From: Lucifuga dentata
Taxonomy: Eukaryota > Chordata > Actinopteri > Ophidiiformes > Bythitidae
Reading direction: 5' to 3'
DNA length: 64,000 bases
Assembly: GCA_014773175.1 (NCBI GenBank)
Contig: VXCM01003264.1
Span: 1-64,000, forward strand
The notes under the pieces are model-generated. The model ran no database searches. It was given only the letters and a program-made list of their open reading frames with translations, and had not been told where the DNA came from. Each line of letters begins with the position of its first letter. The first letter of the stretch is position 1. Shown one piece after another: positions 12,031 to 22,594 of this stretch. Both the position numbers and the translations under genes were made by a program.

Positions 12031-13364
12031 ATATTTCAGGTGCATAGGTGCAAATATTCAGGAAATATCTCATAATCATAAATCAGTACCCTGAATGCTG
12101 TAGGGAAAAGTGCCCATATTAACCCAAGAGAGCAATTCAGGGTCAAGGTCAGTGATCTCATAGTTGTGTAGCCAAACTAGCCATGGGCTAGGGAAATTTC
12201 AGCACTGAAACCTGTTCAGTGTACACAGGTCAGAGTGTGTGTTTGTGGAATGTGAATATTACATGGATCTCCATCCATGATCTGATAGCTTAAGGCAGGA
12301 CCACCTTCACCGAGTTTCACGTTTCAGTGAGTTCGAGCCAAGAAAAGGCCCAAGGGGATTGTTACAAAGTCAAGACTGACACAGAGCAAACTAAGCTCTG
12401 CTGAAAACTGAGACCAAACTCGGAACTCATTTCTTTTTAAATATTAAAACCATAATAACAATGTGTGGGGAGCTTTTAAAAAATGTAGATCTGTGCAAAA
12501 CCTCCCAGCATCCAACTAAACAATGAATAGGAGCCGACTGATCAAAACAGAGGTTTGTGGCCTAGCGTAAAGGTAAAATCCTTTGAATTATTAATTATTT
12601 TATTCAAAACATCGACCCCTACTGTGTTCATAGAACTAAAATTATAATAGATAATCAAGTCCAAGATGTCAAAAACCAGATTTGAGAATTCCAGGCCTAT
12701 TTTGAGGGCTCATTTCCACCAGTTAATCTTTAGATTGCTGAGGATGCAGACAAATTCTCTCTTCATGCTTAATATTAGCATACAGCATGATGGCACCATA
12801 TTGCCCCAACTGTGTCTGTATGTTTGTAGATTATTAAACATTTGCATAAAAATAAGTCTCAGTACAAATGCAAAGCCTGCTATTTTCTTCCACATAAGGG
12901 ATCATCCTGGACCCATGGCAAATCCTGAGCTTTCTTCATTGACCCTGTGGGGTCAATTATGTTTGCTGGGAGGAGACACAAAGACCGCCTCAGGTTCGCA
13001 AGACTGTAGTGTTGGCATGTTGATCGATGGCAGGGATGCTTATCGGCCACAGTGTGTTACAGACACCTAATTGCAATTGATCCCCTTTGCTGTACTATTA
13101 ATTGCAAATCCTGTCTCAATCACAAACTTCACACTGCACAGGTTGGACTCCAAAACTAAAACTTCATTTATCAGCGAGCTTTGCATCGGTTTTCAATATG
13201 AGCGGCCCATGGCAGACAGTACCGTGGCTAAGAGTGTTTACCTTAAGCTTCGCTGTACTGTACATGTTGTTCAGATCGTTTAAAGGTCAAGGTTGCTAAA
13301 ACTGATTGTCGGCATCAAGATGTCAGCACACTTACTCTTACTGTCATAACACCAATAATCAGTT
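12029..13364. other. Unique sequence with a possible conserved element at 12880-13290
   Basis: The first part is unremarkable. At about 12880-13290 GC rises and the sequence contains CACCTAATTGCAATTGATCC and ATTAATTGCAAATCC, two closely spaced homeodomain-type palindromes, plus TTGATCGATGG. A plus-strand open frame of 134 codons (12666-13070) runs through the region but matches no family I recognise and has no splice signals. A regulatory element is more likely than a gene. Confidence 0.3.
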
Positions 13365-13842
13365 ACGGACAAAGTAGTCAAATCCTTTACTGAGGGGAAA
13401 CTATCAATACCATGGTGGAAAAATACAGTACAGATGACGCTCCTTTAATTTATTCTTTTAGTTGTAAACACAAACAAGCAGTAATAGTAGTAGTAGTAAA
13501 ACAGACTCAAATATCCAAAGTAAAAGTGCTCATGTTATAGTTTATGTTTTTAGGGAGCAAAGGAAAAAAGTAAGGACAGAATAAAAGAGAAATGAAGGAA
13601 GTAAAAAAAAAAAAAAAGNAAAAAAAAAAAAAAAGGCAAGGGAGAAAGAAAGAAATACTTCTTTTTTATGAAATAATTTCACGTTTGGAGTAAAATCTGA
13701 ATTTGAGAGCTAATTAGTTACTACAGCTATCAGGTAAATGTAGCAGCGTAGAAGTATAAAGTCTCCCATTTTGAAAATACTGAAGATCTCAAATTTCTAC
13801 TTAAAAGAGTAAATGTACTTATTTACTTTCCACAACAGCAGA
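13365..13842 (-). mobile_element. hAT-like 'GTGGAAAGTAACT' repeat, nearly full copy, reversed
   Basis: Landmarks in order are TCAAATCCTTTACT, CTATCAATACCA, AGTAAAAGTGCTCATGTTATAG-like text, GCAGCGTAGAAGTATAAAGT, TGTACTTATTTACTTTCCAC and a decayed CAACAGCAG end. This is the order of the very common fish element whose ends read CAGTGGTGGAAAGTAAC / CTTCTTCCACCACTG, an inferred hAT superfamily member. The interior has no coding capacity. An A-rich assembly gap (N at 13619) lies inside. Confidence 0.6.
13603..13635. repeat. Poly-A tract duplicated around N at 13619
   Basis: A15-G appears on both sides of the N. It is the same overlap artefact as elsewhere, caused here by a homopolymer. Confidence 0.85.
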
Positions 13843-15464
13843 TAAATATTTATTCTTGTCAGTAAAAAAAATACAATTATGAAAAGAAATTAAACTTATG
13901 AAAAAAAACACCTTAATTAATACATTAAAACACTCAACATCTAACTTATTAATTTCATTTCAAAATGATGTACATCCATATGTATTTATGTTACGGTCAC
14001 ACACTAAACTTTTTCCACCTTTTATAATAATTTTTTATATCACTTGAATGAAAATAAGAGCAAGCCTGAATCTTGAATTCCTCACATTTCCACCCACTGG
14101 AATGTTTCCCCTGAGCTTTATTGGCATAAACATAATCACAAGAAGAGGTGACAGGCATATGTGCAACGATATGGTTAACTGCTATGAGTTTCTTCCCTCT
14201 GGCAACTTAAGTGTACATAACTAAAGAGCAGAACTGGGCAGAACAGAGAGGCTCACCCAAAGGATAAACTCCTCCAGGAAGCCTTGAAAGAAATTGGTTA
14301 TTAAATAAGGTAGACGGGAGACAAAGATGTCAGCAGTAATAATGCTTTTCATTTTGACTCTGATCTTATTTGTTCAGAGGGGAGGGTGAGCTGTGCACTC
14401 TCACCAAGTTGACATAAGTGTTTCTCCCACTACTGGGACATTGATCTGTCAGCAAATACGTGGCAGAGCCGTCTTCGTCGCCTTGCCCTGCTGAGGACAA
14501 ACTAATATAGCAGAAGTGCAGCGGTGGTGCTTTCGGACTAACACCTTTAATACTCTATACATACACACAGATGGGCCTACACACATAAAAATCCCTGCTG
14601 ATGGTTTGAAGTGCCAGCGAGTGCAGCTTACGTGTCCCAATGGCCAATAGAGATGATGGGAAATCCAGTAGATCCAGCTCAAAGTCCAACACTGATGATC
14701 AGCCTGATCCACCTCAGTAAATAACTATACACTCAGCTTACTTACTGATTTCTCTCATTCTGTTGCTCATTTTGTTACCGCAAACTGAGCATCTGTGAGA
14801 GGGAAGAGGGCATGAGAAAAATAAACTGACATTATTACAAAAATTATACACTATTAATATGTTAGATAAATATACAACATGAAAGGACATTACGGCATAA
14901 TGGGAGTCACCTGGAGAGGTGATTCCCCGTGGGAAACAAATTAAAGAAATCTAAATAATTAAGGAAATTTACATAATTGGTGTTGCATGTCTTTGGGAAA
15001 GAGAATACTCAGGAACGCAGACGGCAAGGAGGGTTAAAGGTACAATCTGTGACCTAGTCCAGGCTAAAGGGTCACCCCATCACCAAAAAATAGAACCTTC
15101 TATCTTCATCAAATTGATTGAAAGGACTTGATATACAGGCAAATGCTCAATGCTACACATTTGAAAAAATAAACTTAATAATGCTTTAACTGGGGAAAAA
15201 TAAACAATGGTGAAGAACTTTGAAGCGTGACTGGCAGAGGAGGTGAGGAAGTGCATAATTCCTCCATGAGGGATTGCAAAGACTGCAACAACTCTCTTCT
15301 CACTGCCTCCATGTTTTGGCATGAGTGACTGAACTGGAAGCTACTTCTATTTCCACTGGTTTTTCCTAAAGCGCCGCTGTCCTGGAGTTGAAGCGCGCGG
15401 TCATTATGTGGTCCGTTTCAGAGCCATCCGTGTCCGAGTCGCATCCATGCACCAGGCTCTAGTC
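13843..15464. other. Unique sequence, no feature recognised
   Basis: The minus-strand frame at 14449-14712 is rich in Trp, Cys and His codons without a recognisable motif, and a donor-like GTAAGC interrupts it near 14615. I see no convincing acceptor. The rest is AT-rich and unremarkable. Confidence 0.3.
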
Positions 15465-15645
15465 TGCATGGGTTTCTGCCTACATTCCAAATGGAAACCT
15501 GTAGATGTGAGATGGTAGACTGGTGATCTGTCCAGGATGTACAAGGCCTCTCTCGCCCAGTTGACGCTGGGATAATTTCCAGCCCTCTGTGATCATCCAA
15601 CAGGATAAGTGGCTACGAGGATGGATGGAGGCACTCCAATAAAAA
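15465..15645 (+). mobile_element. L2/CR1-like LINE 3' end (dead)
   Basis: Landmarks are GCATGGGTTTCTGCC, CTGTCCAGGATGTACAAGGC, CTCTCGCCCAGTTGACGCTG, GGATAATTTCCAGCCCTC, AGGATAAGTGGCTACGAGG and a GATGGATGGA tail. This is the familiar 'CTGGGATAGGCTCCAGCCCCC...GGATAAGCGG...ATGGATGG' 3' end of vertebrate LINEs. It is 5'-truncated, which is normal for LINE insertions, and contains no intact coding frame. Confidence 0.75.
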
Positions 15646-16598
15646 AAAAAGATATTAATTGTACATGTCCAGTAAAGCTGGTAAAACAATGCTGTGTTTA
15701 TCTTGTAGTCATTTACAGTTCTGCATGATAATCGTCTCATCGTTACAGTGTGAAGTTGCAGCTTTTTGTCAAGGCACGACTCGTTTCCTCGCTGTTTTGT
15801 TATAAAATCCCCTCACAAAGTTTTTAGGACAGCACAAGCAATTTGCAATGTTTTCCAAGGCTACAGCTCTATTTACATGTTGTCAGACACGGGAAGGCTT
15901 AATTAAAAAGAACACAGTTATCAAGCTCATTAACACTGTGAATTTAGGCAAGTCAACTCAGGCATCTCATTAAATTAACTAGCCTTAACAAAGCCGCTTA
16001 GCACTGGCAAAAAGTGAATTTCTCTGTTTTGCTTCTCCCTTTTGCTCCTCTTGTACACACACAACACTCTCCTCTTTCTATCTCAAGGTTACACACACCT
16101 GTATTTTTTCTTTAGTCTATCATTGTGCCGTGCACTCGATCACCACTCTTTCTCTTTTGGCCAATTGGCTGAAAAGCCGTGAAGGTAAACTGTGGCAGAA
16201 GTTGATATCATTCCGATAAAATGAAGTGGCTGGTGTCAACAGGTTTCAGTTTAAGTCAGGTAGCTCAGATGCTCACTCCATTGCTCAGTGGACGTGGCAG
16301 TCTGCCTTGTTAACCTCCACTCGTTCTGCCAATAAAACACCTTTGCTACTGATGCATTCTCCCTTTCTAACGTCTGAACTTCTGAGTGACTTTCCGGTGC
16401 TGCTCTGGATCCGCGTCATACGCCGACATGTCTGCATCTTCTCTCACATTAAGTACACTTGATAAACTGCCGCTATTGATTAAATGGTGTTTTCAAACCT
16501 GCTCCACGCTTACCTATGGAATAAATCAATGTTCACACCTCAGCTGGACGCTGAGGTGACACTGGTAACACAACCCAGTCAGTGCACTCCCCCCCCAC

Positions 16599-16600
<2 letters not shown>
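15646..16600. other. Unique sequence, possible conserved noncoding element at 15895-16050
   Basis: The 15895-16050 part (TTAATTAAAAAGAACAC, AAGCTCATTAACACTG, CTCATTAAATTAACTAGCC) is dense in ATTA cores and free of repeats, resembling enhancer-type conserved elements. The rest, including a 78-codon frame at 16226-16462, shows nothing recognisable. Confidence 0.25.

Positions 16601-16646
<46 letters not shown>
16600..16646. repeat. CA microsatellite
   Basis: About 22 CA units follow a C8 run. It is uninterrupted and therefore likely polymorphic. Confidence 0.95.
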
Positions 16647-16648
<2 letters not shown>

Positions 16649-16702
16649 AATTCCAAAATACACTGAATCTGCCACAAGCTTTTAGCTCAACAGATATTGC
16701 TT

Positions 16703-17282
16703 TTAAAGGACCATACCAGCCATTTTGCATGTTTGAGCCTAATCTATTAAATTTTTCATACATGTTATGTTACTGACAATCATTTCCCAAAGGATAAAAC
16801 CATATTTCAGCTTTCCTAATATTTTGCAAAATCTCTTAATCTTTCAAAATCGTTTTCAAGTGATACACCCACCTTAAAAATTGATGTTGCGCCTGCTAAT
16901 TGTTACGCAAAATTATGAAGTCACAGTCGTTAAAATTTTTTGATAAATGCAGGTCTTCTTTTGGGACTATATTCCCCAGTGGAGACATACATTCACTCTG
17001 CATGTTTTTATTGCGCTTAAATGCTAAAATTACAAAATTTTGAAAAAAACCAGAATATACGTTTCACGATGATGGATTACCTATCCCAAGAACACTTCAT
17101 GTACCAGCGAGTTGATTTTAATAGTGTACCAGAATGAACTGAAACAATGGCAGTCTGGAAGGTAGGAAAAAAATTGCATCGTTCCAGTATGCTTTGGGAA
17201 ATGATTGTTTATAACATTACGTGTCTGAAAATTGAATATATTAGGCTCAAACATACACAATGGGCGATATATGGTCCTTTAA
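16703..17282. mobile_element. Family-A TTAA inverted-repeat element, full copy 1
   Basis: The element starts TTAAAGGACCATACCAGCC and ends, read in reverse, TTAAAGGACCATATATCGCC. The two ends stay alignable for about 90 bp, up to CATTTCCCAAAG at about 16794 and CTTTGGGAAATG at about 17190. TTAA is present at both borders (16703-16706 and 17279-17282). The interior of about 400 bp has no coding frame. TTAA targets are used by the piggyBac and Kolobok superfamilies; the AGG start of the inverted repeat argues against a canonical piggyBac end. Superfamily assignment is inference. Other copies are at 67, 21034, 29346, 37941 and 62657. Confidence 0.85.
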
Positions 17283-17405
17283 GAATAGAAACAGAATCCC
17301 CTTCCAGACCTGTATTTTTGAGATTATTTGTGAATTTTATATTTTGGCATTATGCTTGTAAAGAACCACAAGTTAGATTTCTATATGACTTGTAATGGCA
17401 ATTTC

Positions 17406-17822
17406 TTATTGATACCCAGGAATCTTTATGTAACTCTTACTTGATGATTTAGATGTGCTTGTTAATGTGCCCGATAACAGGCTCCCATTGCCAGCCACCG
17501 CAGTCCAACTCCCACTGTCTTCTGTGATCACCCAATGAAAGGATGTATCCTGATGGGAGAGTCTTGGCGGTAAATGCTTACACAACTTATTAAATGTTTC
17601 TCTCCACATACGACAATTGCTAACCCATTGATCCTTGCCAGAGTTTTCAACCATGCAATCCCACCAATCTTCAGTCCTCACTTGCATCCAGACTTCCTGT
17701 GAAGTGAGGTAGCAGTGATCATTGCTGCACACGCCAACGCTGCAACAAGTCTCTAATCCTTCTTCTCTGACCTTTAAAGATGCTTTGGAAAGCGAGTGCT
17801 TGTATAAAAATTTCCTTCTCAT
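17406..17822 (-). pseudogene. PIF/Harbinger transposase remnant, N-terminal part, frameshifted
   Basis: The 138-codon minus-strand frame contains VRTEDWWDCMV, then NCRMWRETFNKLCKHLPPRL and SHQDTSF. This is the pattern of the N-terminal part of HARBI1-like transposases (R-x-x-x-WWD, FRM-x-x-x-TF-x-x-LC, then a basic 'R-x-DT' stretch). About residue 95 the frame leaves the family. The next frame reads KTVGVGLRWLAMGACYRA, which fits the family's 'K-x-VAVGLRWLATG-x-SYR', so a frameshift lies near 17520-17540. A CAAGTAAGAG donor-like site near 17432-17441 may be the original exon end. The DDE nuclease domain is absent. Its neighbour is a family-A element 120 bp away, probably unrelated. Confidence 0.7.
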
Positions 17823-19280
17823 TATTGTCCATTGCAGCGTTTTGTTGCATTCAGTCTCGGAAATGTGTGCAAACCCACGTTTCAGGTCAAAACTGTGTAA
17901 ACACAGGAATCAAAAAAGAAAATGTAAATAGGTTATACATAAAAATGGATATAGGAAAATAAACAGATAAATAATAATTTTGCATCCAGACCTGTAATGT
18001 AAATGTAGCCAAAAAGATTACTACTCAGTGCTGTTCTTGCACTGCTGCCACCGCTATGAAAAAAAAAAAAAATCTGCCAGATAAAATTACTCAAGCGTTG
18101 CCTCTTTCCATAAAGGTCCTGTAATATCCAGTCTACAGAACTTTTCCATATTACAGACCTATGATTAAAAGTCTAAAAGCCGTTAATTTAGATCCATGAA
18201 CACAGCAATGTTATTGATTCCATGTGTGAAAGGTGCTAAAGCTGCTGGACTGGATTTACATTATGTCTAGTCTTTTTAATTACATGTCTCCAAATAGCCA
18301 TCTTGAGATCTCAGAACTCCTTCAGCTTATTTTGTCTGTGCCTAACCTTGAGTCACTGTAATTATACATTACACTCTTTGGATGGAGCCCAGCAGCATAA
18401 TCTGGCTGCTGAAATGTGGGTCATGAGTGTTTTGTGTTCTTTTCTTTAATCTAAAGTATATTTAAGGGAGACAGGGGCCAGACAGGACACAGCTCTACAT
18501 CACCCAGCGGGGTGCCTGTCTGCTGTAGCCACAGGGTCCGGTCGGGTGATTTATACCACAATACCAATGGCTGTGATGGTAATATACTACAGGTAATTGA
18601 AAAGAAAATTGAATTAGGTCAACAGAAGCAGTGACAGTCACTGAATGTCTCACAAAGGGTTTACAACTACAACATCATTCTGCTGTGCTGGCCCCATTAA
18701 GCATCTTGCTGCCAATTCTAATATCAGCAGCTAGATAATTGTCTCCATATTTCATTTAGACTTGCCACATACTAAAATTGTAGCAAACCCTATTGTGACA
18801 CACATACTGTAACAGTGATAAGGTTTTATATGTTGTCTAGTTGTACAATACGAGATAACACCTTATCTCTCGTCTCTCTCTGATGCTGTGGTGGTATCCT
18901 CAGGGGACGTGGCATGGATATTCTGTGAAGCTCTCATCAAGTGCTGCATCAGTAGTGTACATAGCAAACAACAGCAATCCTCAGCTCTGTGGTTTTCCAT
19001 AAAAACCCCTATAGACTGTGCGATTTTGGATGAAAGATAACAAACGTGAAAGAAACACGGTGATATCTTTGGTCGTGACTCCAAAACGGTGGTCTTAGGT
19101 CGCACTGTGAGATAGGCGCAAAGACGAGTGAATTAACGGTTTTGTGACCAAAGACAGCCTGGTAAAATGATTCTGACAGCATCAGAAATTTAGGATGACA
19201 GTCTGACTGCTGAGATCTACGTCAACTAATCAACCAATAGGAATGCAACAAGAAATGACGCGCCGGTCAAAGCGACACTG
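17823..19280. other. Unique sequence; CpG-containing flank at 18880-19280
   Basis: Most of this is unremarkable. From about 18880 the sequence carries unusually many CpGs for this window (TCGTGACTCC, GGTCGCACTG, GACGAGTGAATTAACGG, GACGCGCCGGTCAAAGCGAC) and runs up to the Harbinger-type element. It could be the body of an older repeat into which that element inserted. It is not identified. Confidence 0.25.
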
Positions 19281-19283
19281 TTA

Positions 19284-19910
19284 TGCTGCGTTCGACAGAA
19301 TTCGGAAGTCAAATTTTTCCCAGTTGGATGCTCCAACTTCCAACCTCAAACCACTCCAGCCAAATGTAATCAAAAAAGCATAGCTGAACACCAATTAATA
19401 ATGTAAAATTAATTAAACTTAGTAATAAATTCTAACTAAAGTAAAGTTAGACTACAGGACTGTTTAGTTGTGTTGTTTTACAATTTAATCACAGTGGGTA
19501 NAGTAAAGTTAGACTACAGGACTGTTTAGTTGTGTTGTTTTACAATTTAATCACAGTGGGTATTAAAGTTTGTGCAGAGAAGTAATATTATGAAATTATT
19601 TACACTTAAGTATCAATAGCAAACCGTTATTATACACTGTAGATAGTTAACTTGGCGATATATTCTGACCTTTTTCTTTCAATTTCATGCAAAAAAAAAT
19701 ACTTTATTCACCTTTTAGCTGATCATTTCCATTCACAAAGCCCACTTCCATGGCGCTGCCATGTTGAGTGACATCATACTCGGTAAGTCGGGGTAGATCA
19801 TTTTGGTTCGAGTTTTCCAGCCAAAGCACCAACTTCAAGTGCCATTCCAACGCATTTTTCCAAGTAAGAAGTTGGAAAAATCTGAGTTCTGAGGTCTGTC
19901 GAATGCAGCA
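19284..19910. mobile_element. Harbinger-type nonautonomous element, copy 1, with TTA duplications
   Basis: The ends are TGCTGCGTTCGACAGA on the left and, reversed, TGCTGCATTCGACAGA on the right, 15 of 16 bases matching. TTA flanks both sides at 19281-19283 and 19911-19913, as PIF/Harbinger insertions leave. Subterminal GGAAGTC and AACTTCCAACCTC / AAGTTGGAAAAATCTG boxes also recur inversely. No coding sequence is present. An assembly gap at 19501 adds a false 62 bp, so the true length is about 565 bp. Confidence 0.75.
19440..19562. repeat. False tandem duplication around N at 19501
   Basis: Bases 19440-19500 and 19502-19562 are identical 61-bp copies separated by an N. This is the same contig-end artefact as at 4586. 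Confidence 0.9.
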
Positions 19911-19913
19911 TTA

Positions 19914-20960
19914 GCACCACTTTGAATAAAGTTTTGGGGAAAAAAACAAGAAGAAGAAGCACCCAAATCTGAAGAGGTAGGCAAAATGTGAAATGGAATT
20001 TGTGAGACTGTAAGATCGCTCGAAGATGGATGCAACATGGAGAGAAATAGGAAGAATTGCAGCTCCCAGGTGAATAGCTGGACTGGGTCCACACTCTCCT
20101 TCTCCTCTTTTTGGAGCTTTGTTCGACACACAGAAGCCAAGGTTTGCTTCTTGTTTAGCTTCATTATTTTACAGAAGAGCGGCGCAGATTGATGATGTAC
20201 TTTCATGACGTTCTGTGTTTGCATATTTTCTTTCGACTTGCATCGTAGCCTACAATTCTGCATCATCATCGTACAGCCTACATACATCAAATTTCATATC
20301 GTATACAAGTTTATTAGACCTATGTTGCAAAGTGTGGTACGCAGTGAACTTAGAAGATTGCTGTACTCTCACAGTCTGTTGGAGCCTTAAGAGTGCATGC
20401 GAGTTGTAGCAAGCATGCTGGAGTGGCAACAAAAGAGCACTTCTTGCATGTCAAAGACAAATATTAATCTTGTGCTTTGCATGAACAAAACACCATCTAT
20501 GTAGAATAAATGGGTGACATAACTGGGTAAATGGAGGACTAAGCTATTATTCATTCTAACCATTTCCAATGACACACAGTGCAATTAACAGATAACAAAA
20601 TTAATTAATTTGGATTTACTGCGATACCGTCGTGGCTTTCAAGTCACTTGTTTACTCGAATTAAGCCATTTTGTTGATGCATAGCCACAGGACCTTTAAA
20701 GTGCTATAAAGAAGACCATGAGCGGAGTGAGGGAATGAGGGAAAATACTGTCCAGACTGTATTCCACTCATGGAAAACATAAGACCGCTGGCACAGCTCC
20801 AGGTTTTTTTCAGTGTTATCACTTCTTTTTGACGTTCTACATACAAAAACATAATTATCCTCTACCCTGTATAATGATTTCACTTTCAGGTGTTAATACT
20901 ACTTTAATTACTAAAGTGGAGCTTTAGACTAAAAAACAATTTTATTTTCATATACTGGAT
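19914..20960. other. Unique sequence, no firm feature
   Basis: The 151-codon minus frame at 19835-20290 enters the Harbinger-type element and is not a gene. On the plus strand ATGGATGCAACATGG..GCTCCCAG|GTGAAT (20028-20070) looks like a short coding stretch with a donor, but nothing supports it further. Confidence 0.25.
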
Positions 20961-20964
20961 ATCA

Positions 20965-21720
20965 GAGGTGGAAGGTAACTAATAATACTACTAATAATAT
21001 ACTAATAATAGTACATTTATTCAGTTACTGTACTTAAAGAACCATATCATCCATTTTGCATGTTTAAGCCTAATACATTCAATTTTCATAAGCGTAAGGT
21101 TACTGATAATCATTTCCCAAAGGATGAAACCATATTTCAGCTTTTCTGATATTTTGCAAAATCTCTTAATCTTTCAAAATCAAATATTCAAGCGATACAC
21201 CCACTTTAATAATCAATGTTTCACCTGCTAATAGTTACACAGCCTTATGAAATCACCGCCGTTAAAATTTTTCTATAAACACAGGACTTCTTTTGGGACT
21301 ATATTCCTCGGTGGAAACATACATTCACTCCACGCTTTTTATAGTACTTAAAAACTAAAATGACATAACTTCTAAAAAAAAAAAAACCCTGAATATACCT
21401 CTTGTTCACAATGATGGATTACCTATCCCAAGAACGTTTTAAGTATCAACAAGTTGATTTTAATACCATACCAGAATGAACTGAAACAATGGAGGTCTGG
21501 AAGGTAGGAAAAACATTTGTAATTCACCGTTCCAATAGTATGCTTTGGGAAATGATTATCAGTAATGTTATGTGTATGAAAATTGTATATATTAGGATCA
21601 AACATGAAAAATGGCTGGTATGGTCCTTTAAGTACAGTTTTAAGGGACTTGTACTATCCTTCTGTGAATATGAAAATATTGCACTTATTGCTGACTGTAA
21701 GTGAACTTATTATTTACTTT
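20965..21720 (+). mobile_element. hAT-like 'GTGGAAAGTAACT' repeat split by a family-A insertion
   Basis: The left part reads AGAGGTGGAAGGTAACTAA, then AGTACATTTATTCAGTTACTGTAC. After the inserted element at 21034-21631 it resumes GTACAGTTTTAAGGGACTTGTACTATCC and TTATTTACTTTAAGACT. The family consensus has TACTGTACTTAAGTACA at this place, so removing the insertion and one TTAA restores the expected order. The interior is short and decayed. Confidence 0.65.
21034..21631. mobile_element. Family-A TTAA inverted-repeat element, full copy 2
   Basis: Same orientation and same landmarks as copy 1: AGCCTAATACATTCAATTTTCA, CATTTCCCAAAGGATGAAAC, TTTTGCAAAATCTCTTAATC, ACTTCTTTTGGGACTATATTCC, GATGGATTACCTATCCCAAG, GGAGGTCTGGAAGGTAGG, and the inverted right end. 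TTAA is at 21034-21037 and 21628-21631. The flanks ACTGTAC and GTACAGT are mirror images, so the target was the palindrome ACTGTAC-TTAA-GTACAGT. Confidence 0.85.
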
Positions 21721-21944
21721 AAGACTAAGACTTTAATTCAACATGACATATGATTTTACAATATTGCTGTTCTCAGACAAATCTTCTCAAATCTTGTGTC
21801 TCAGACATGTTTCAGACCAACAGCACAATTCATGTTTGACATTATGAGAAGATTTTTGGAAGGGAAAGACATCCAAAAATTTATTCTGGCATAGTAGATC
21901 ATGTAATCCTGCAAATGAATTAAAAGGAGGAAAATCCCTGAAAT

Positions 21945-22055
21945 GTAGGTGGGGAAATTCAGATGTGTTACATGTATGTTGATGTCAACATGTTACTGAA
22001 GTAAAGGACCAATCAAAGCAAAACTTGTAGGGCAGTTCAGGACCGATGGATTGTC
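21945..22055 (-). mobile_element. Family-B element fragment, reversed
   Basis: On the minus strand it reads ATCGGTCCTGAACTGCCC, AAGTTTTGCTTTGATTGGTCC, TTTACTTCAGTAACATGTTGACATCAAC. These are family-B landmarks shared with 37659-37800 and 53940-54010. Both ends are truncated. Confidence 0.55.
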
Positions 22056-22594
22056 TTGTTGGATGTATCTTTATATTTATTTTATTTATAGATAGATTTA
22101 TAGCCGTCAACCTCAAGTTTTGCAACTTTTACAATGTTCAACACATACTTCACACTATATTACACTATAAAGATTATAAAAAATATTGAAAAGCAAAATG
22201 TGTACAATTTTGAATCCAAGATCTTTCCCTGTAATACTTTATATTTTTCCATTGTGGTATTCATGCTTTCACTTACATAAAGGGTCGCAATACTTCTTTC
22301 ACCATTGCTGAATACGGTACAATCGCTTTCTGTCATCTTAGGCCATCATAACCATGTTACTGCCGACCTAAGTAATAATAAACTTGTCATGATTCCAAGA
22401 CTTTTAGTGATGTGAGCATTCCTGCTCTGTGTGAAATAGTTGAGTGAAATGCGGTTTTATAAAGGAACACACCTGCTACTCAGCTATTATCAGAATAACA
22501 ACAGTCGAGAGAGAATACTGACAGAGCTCAGCCTGAATGAGAACATTATCCTCATGCAGCAAAATGTTGGATTATTACAGAGGTTTTAGCTCAG
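22056..22594. other. AT-rich sequence, no feature recognised
   Basis: There is a short TATTTATTTTATTTATAGATAGA low-complexity stretch near 22065, and otherwise unremarkable sequence. Confidence 0.3.

Noticed and set aside
11864..12094. 76-codon frame encoding REREREREREX repeats
   Set aside because: It is a translation of the GA microsatellite and spans an N.
12666..13070. 134-codon plus-strand frame
   Set aside because: There is no domain or splice context; the first half is AT-rich and the second half is better read as a possible conserved noncoding block.
14449..14712. Minus-strand frame with CWTLSWIYWISHHLYWPLGH and a GTAAGC donor
   Set aside because: The composition is atypical (Trp-rich), the acceptor is weak, and there is no family match.
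19835..20290. 151-codon minus-strand open frame, the longest in the window
   Set aside because: It runs from unique DNA into the Harbinger-type element, has no recognisable motif, and other frames in the same region are open too.
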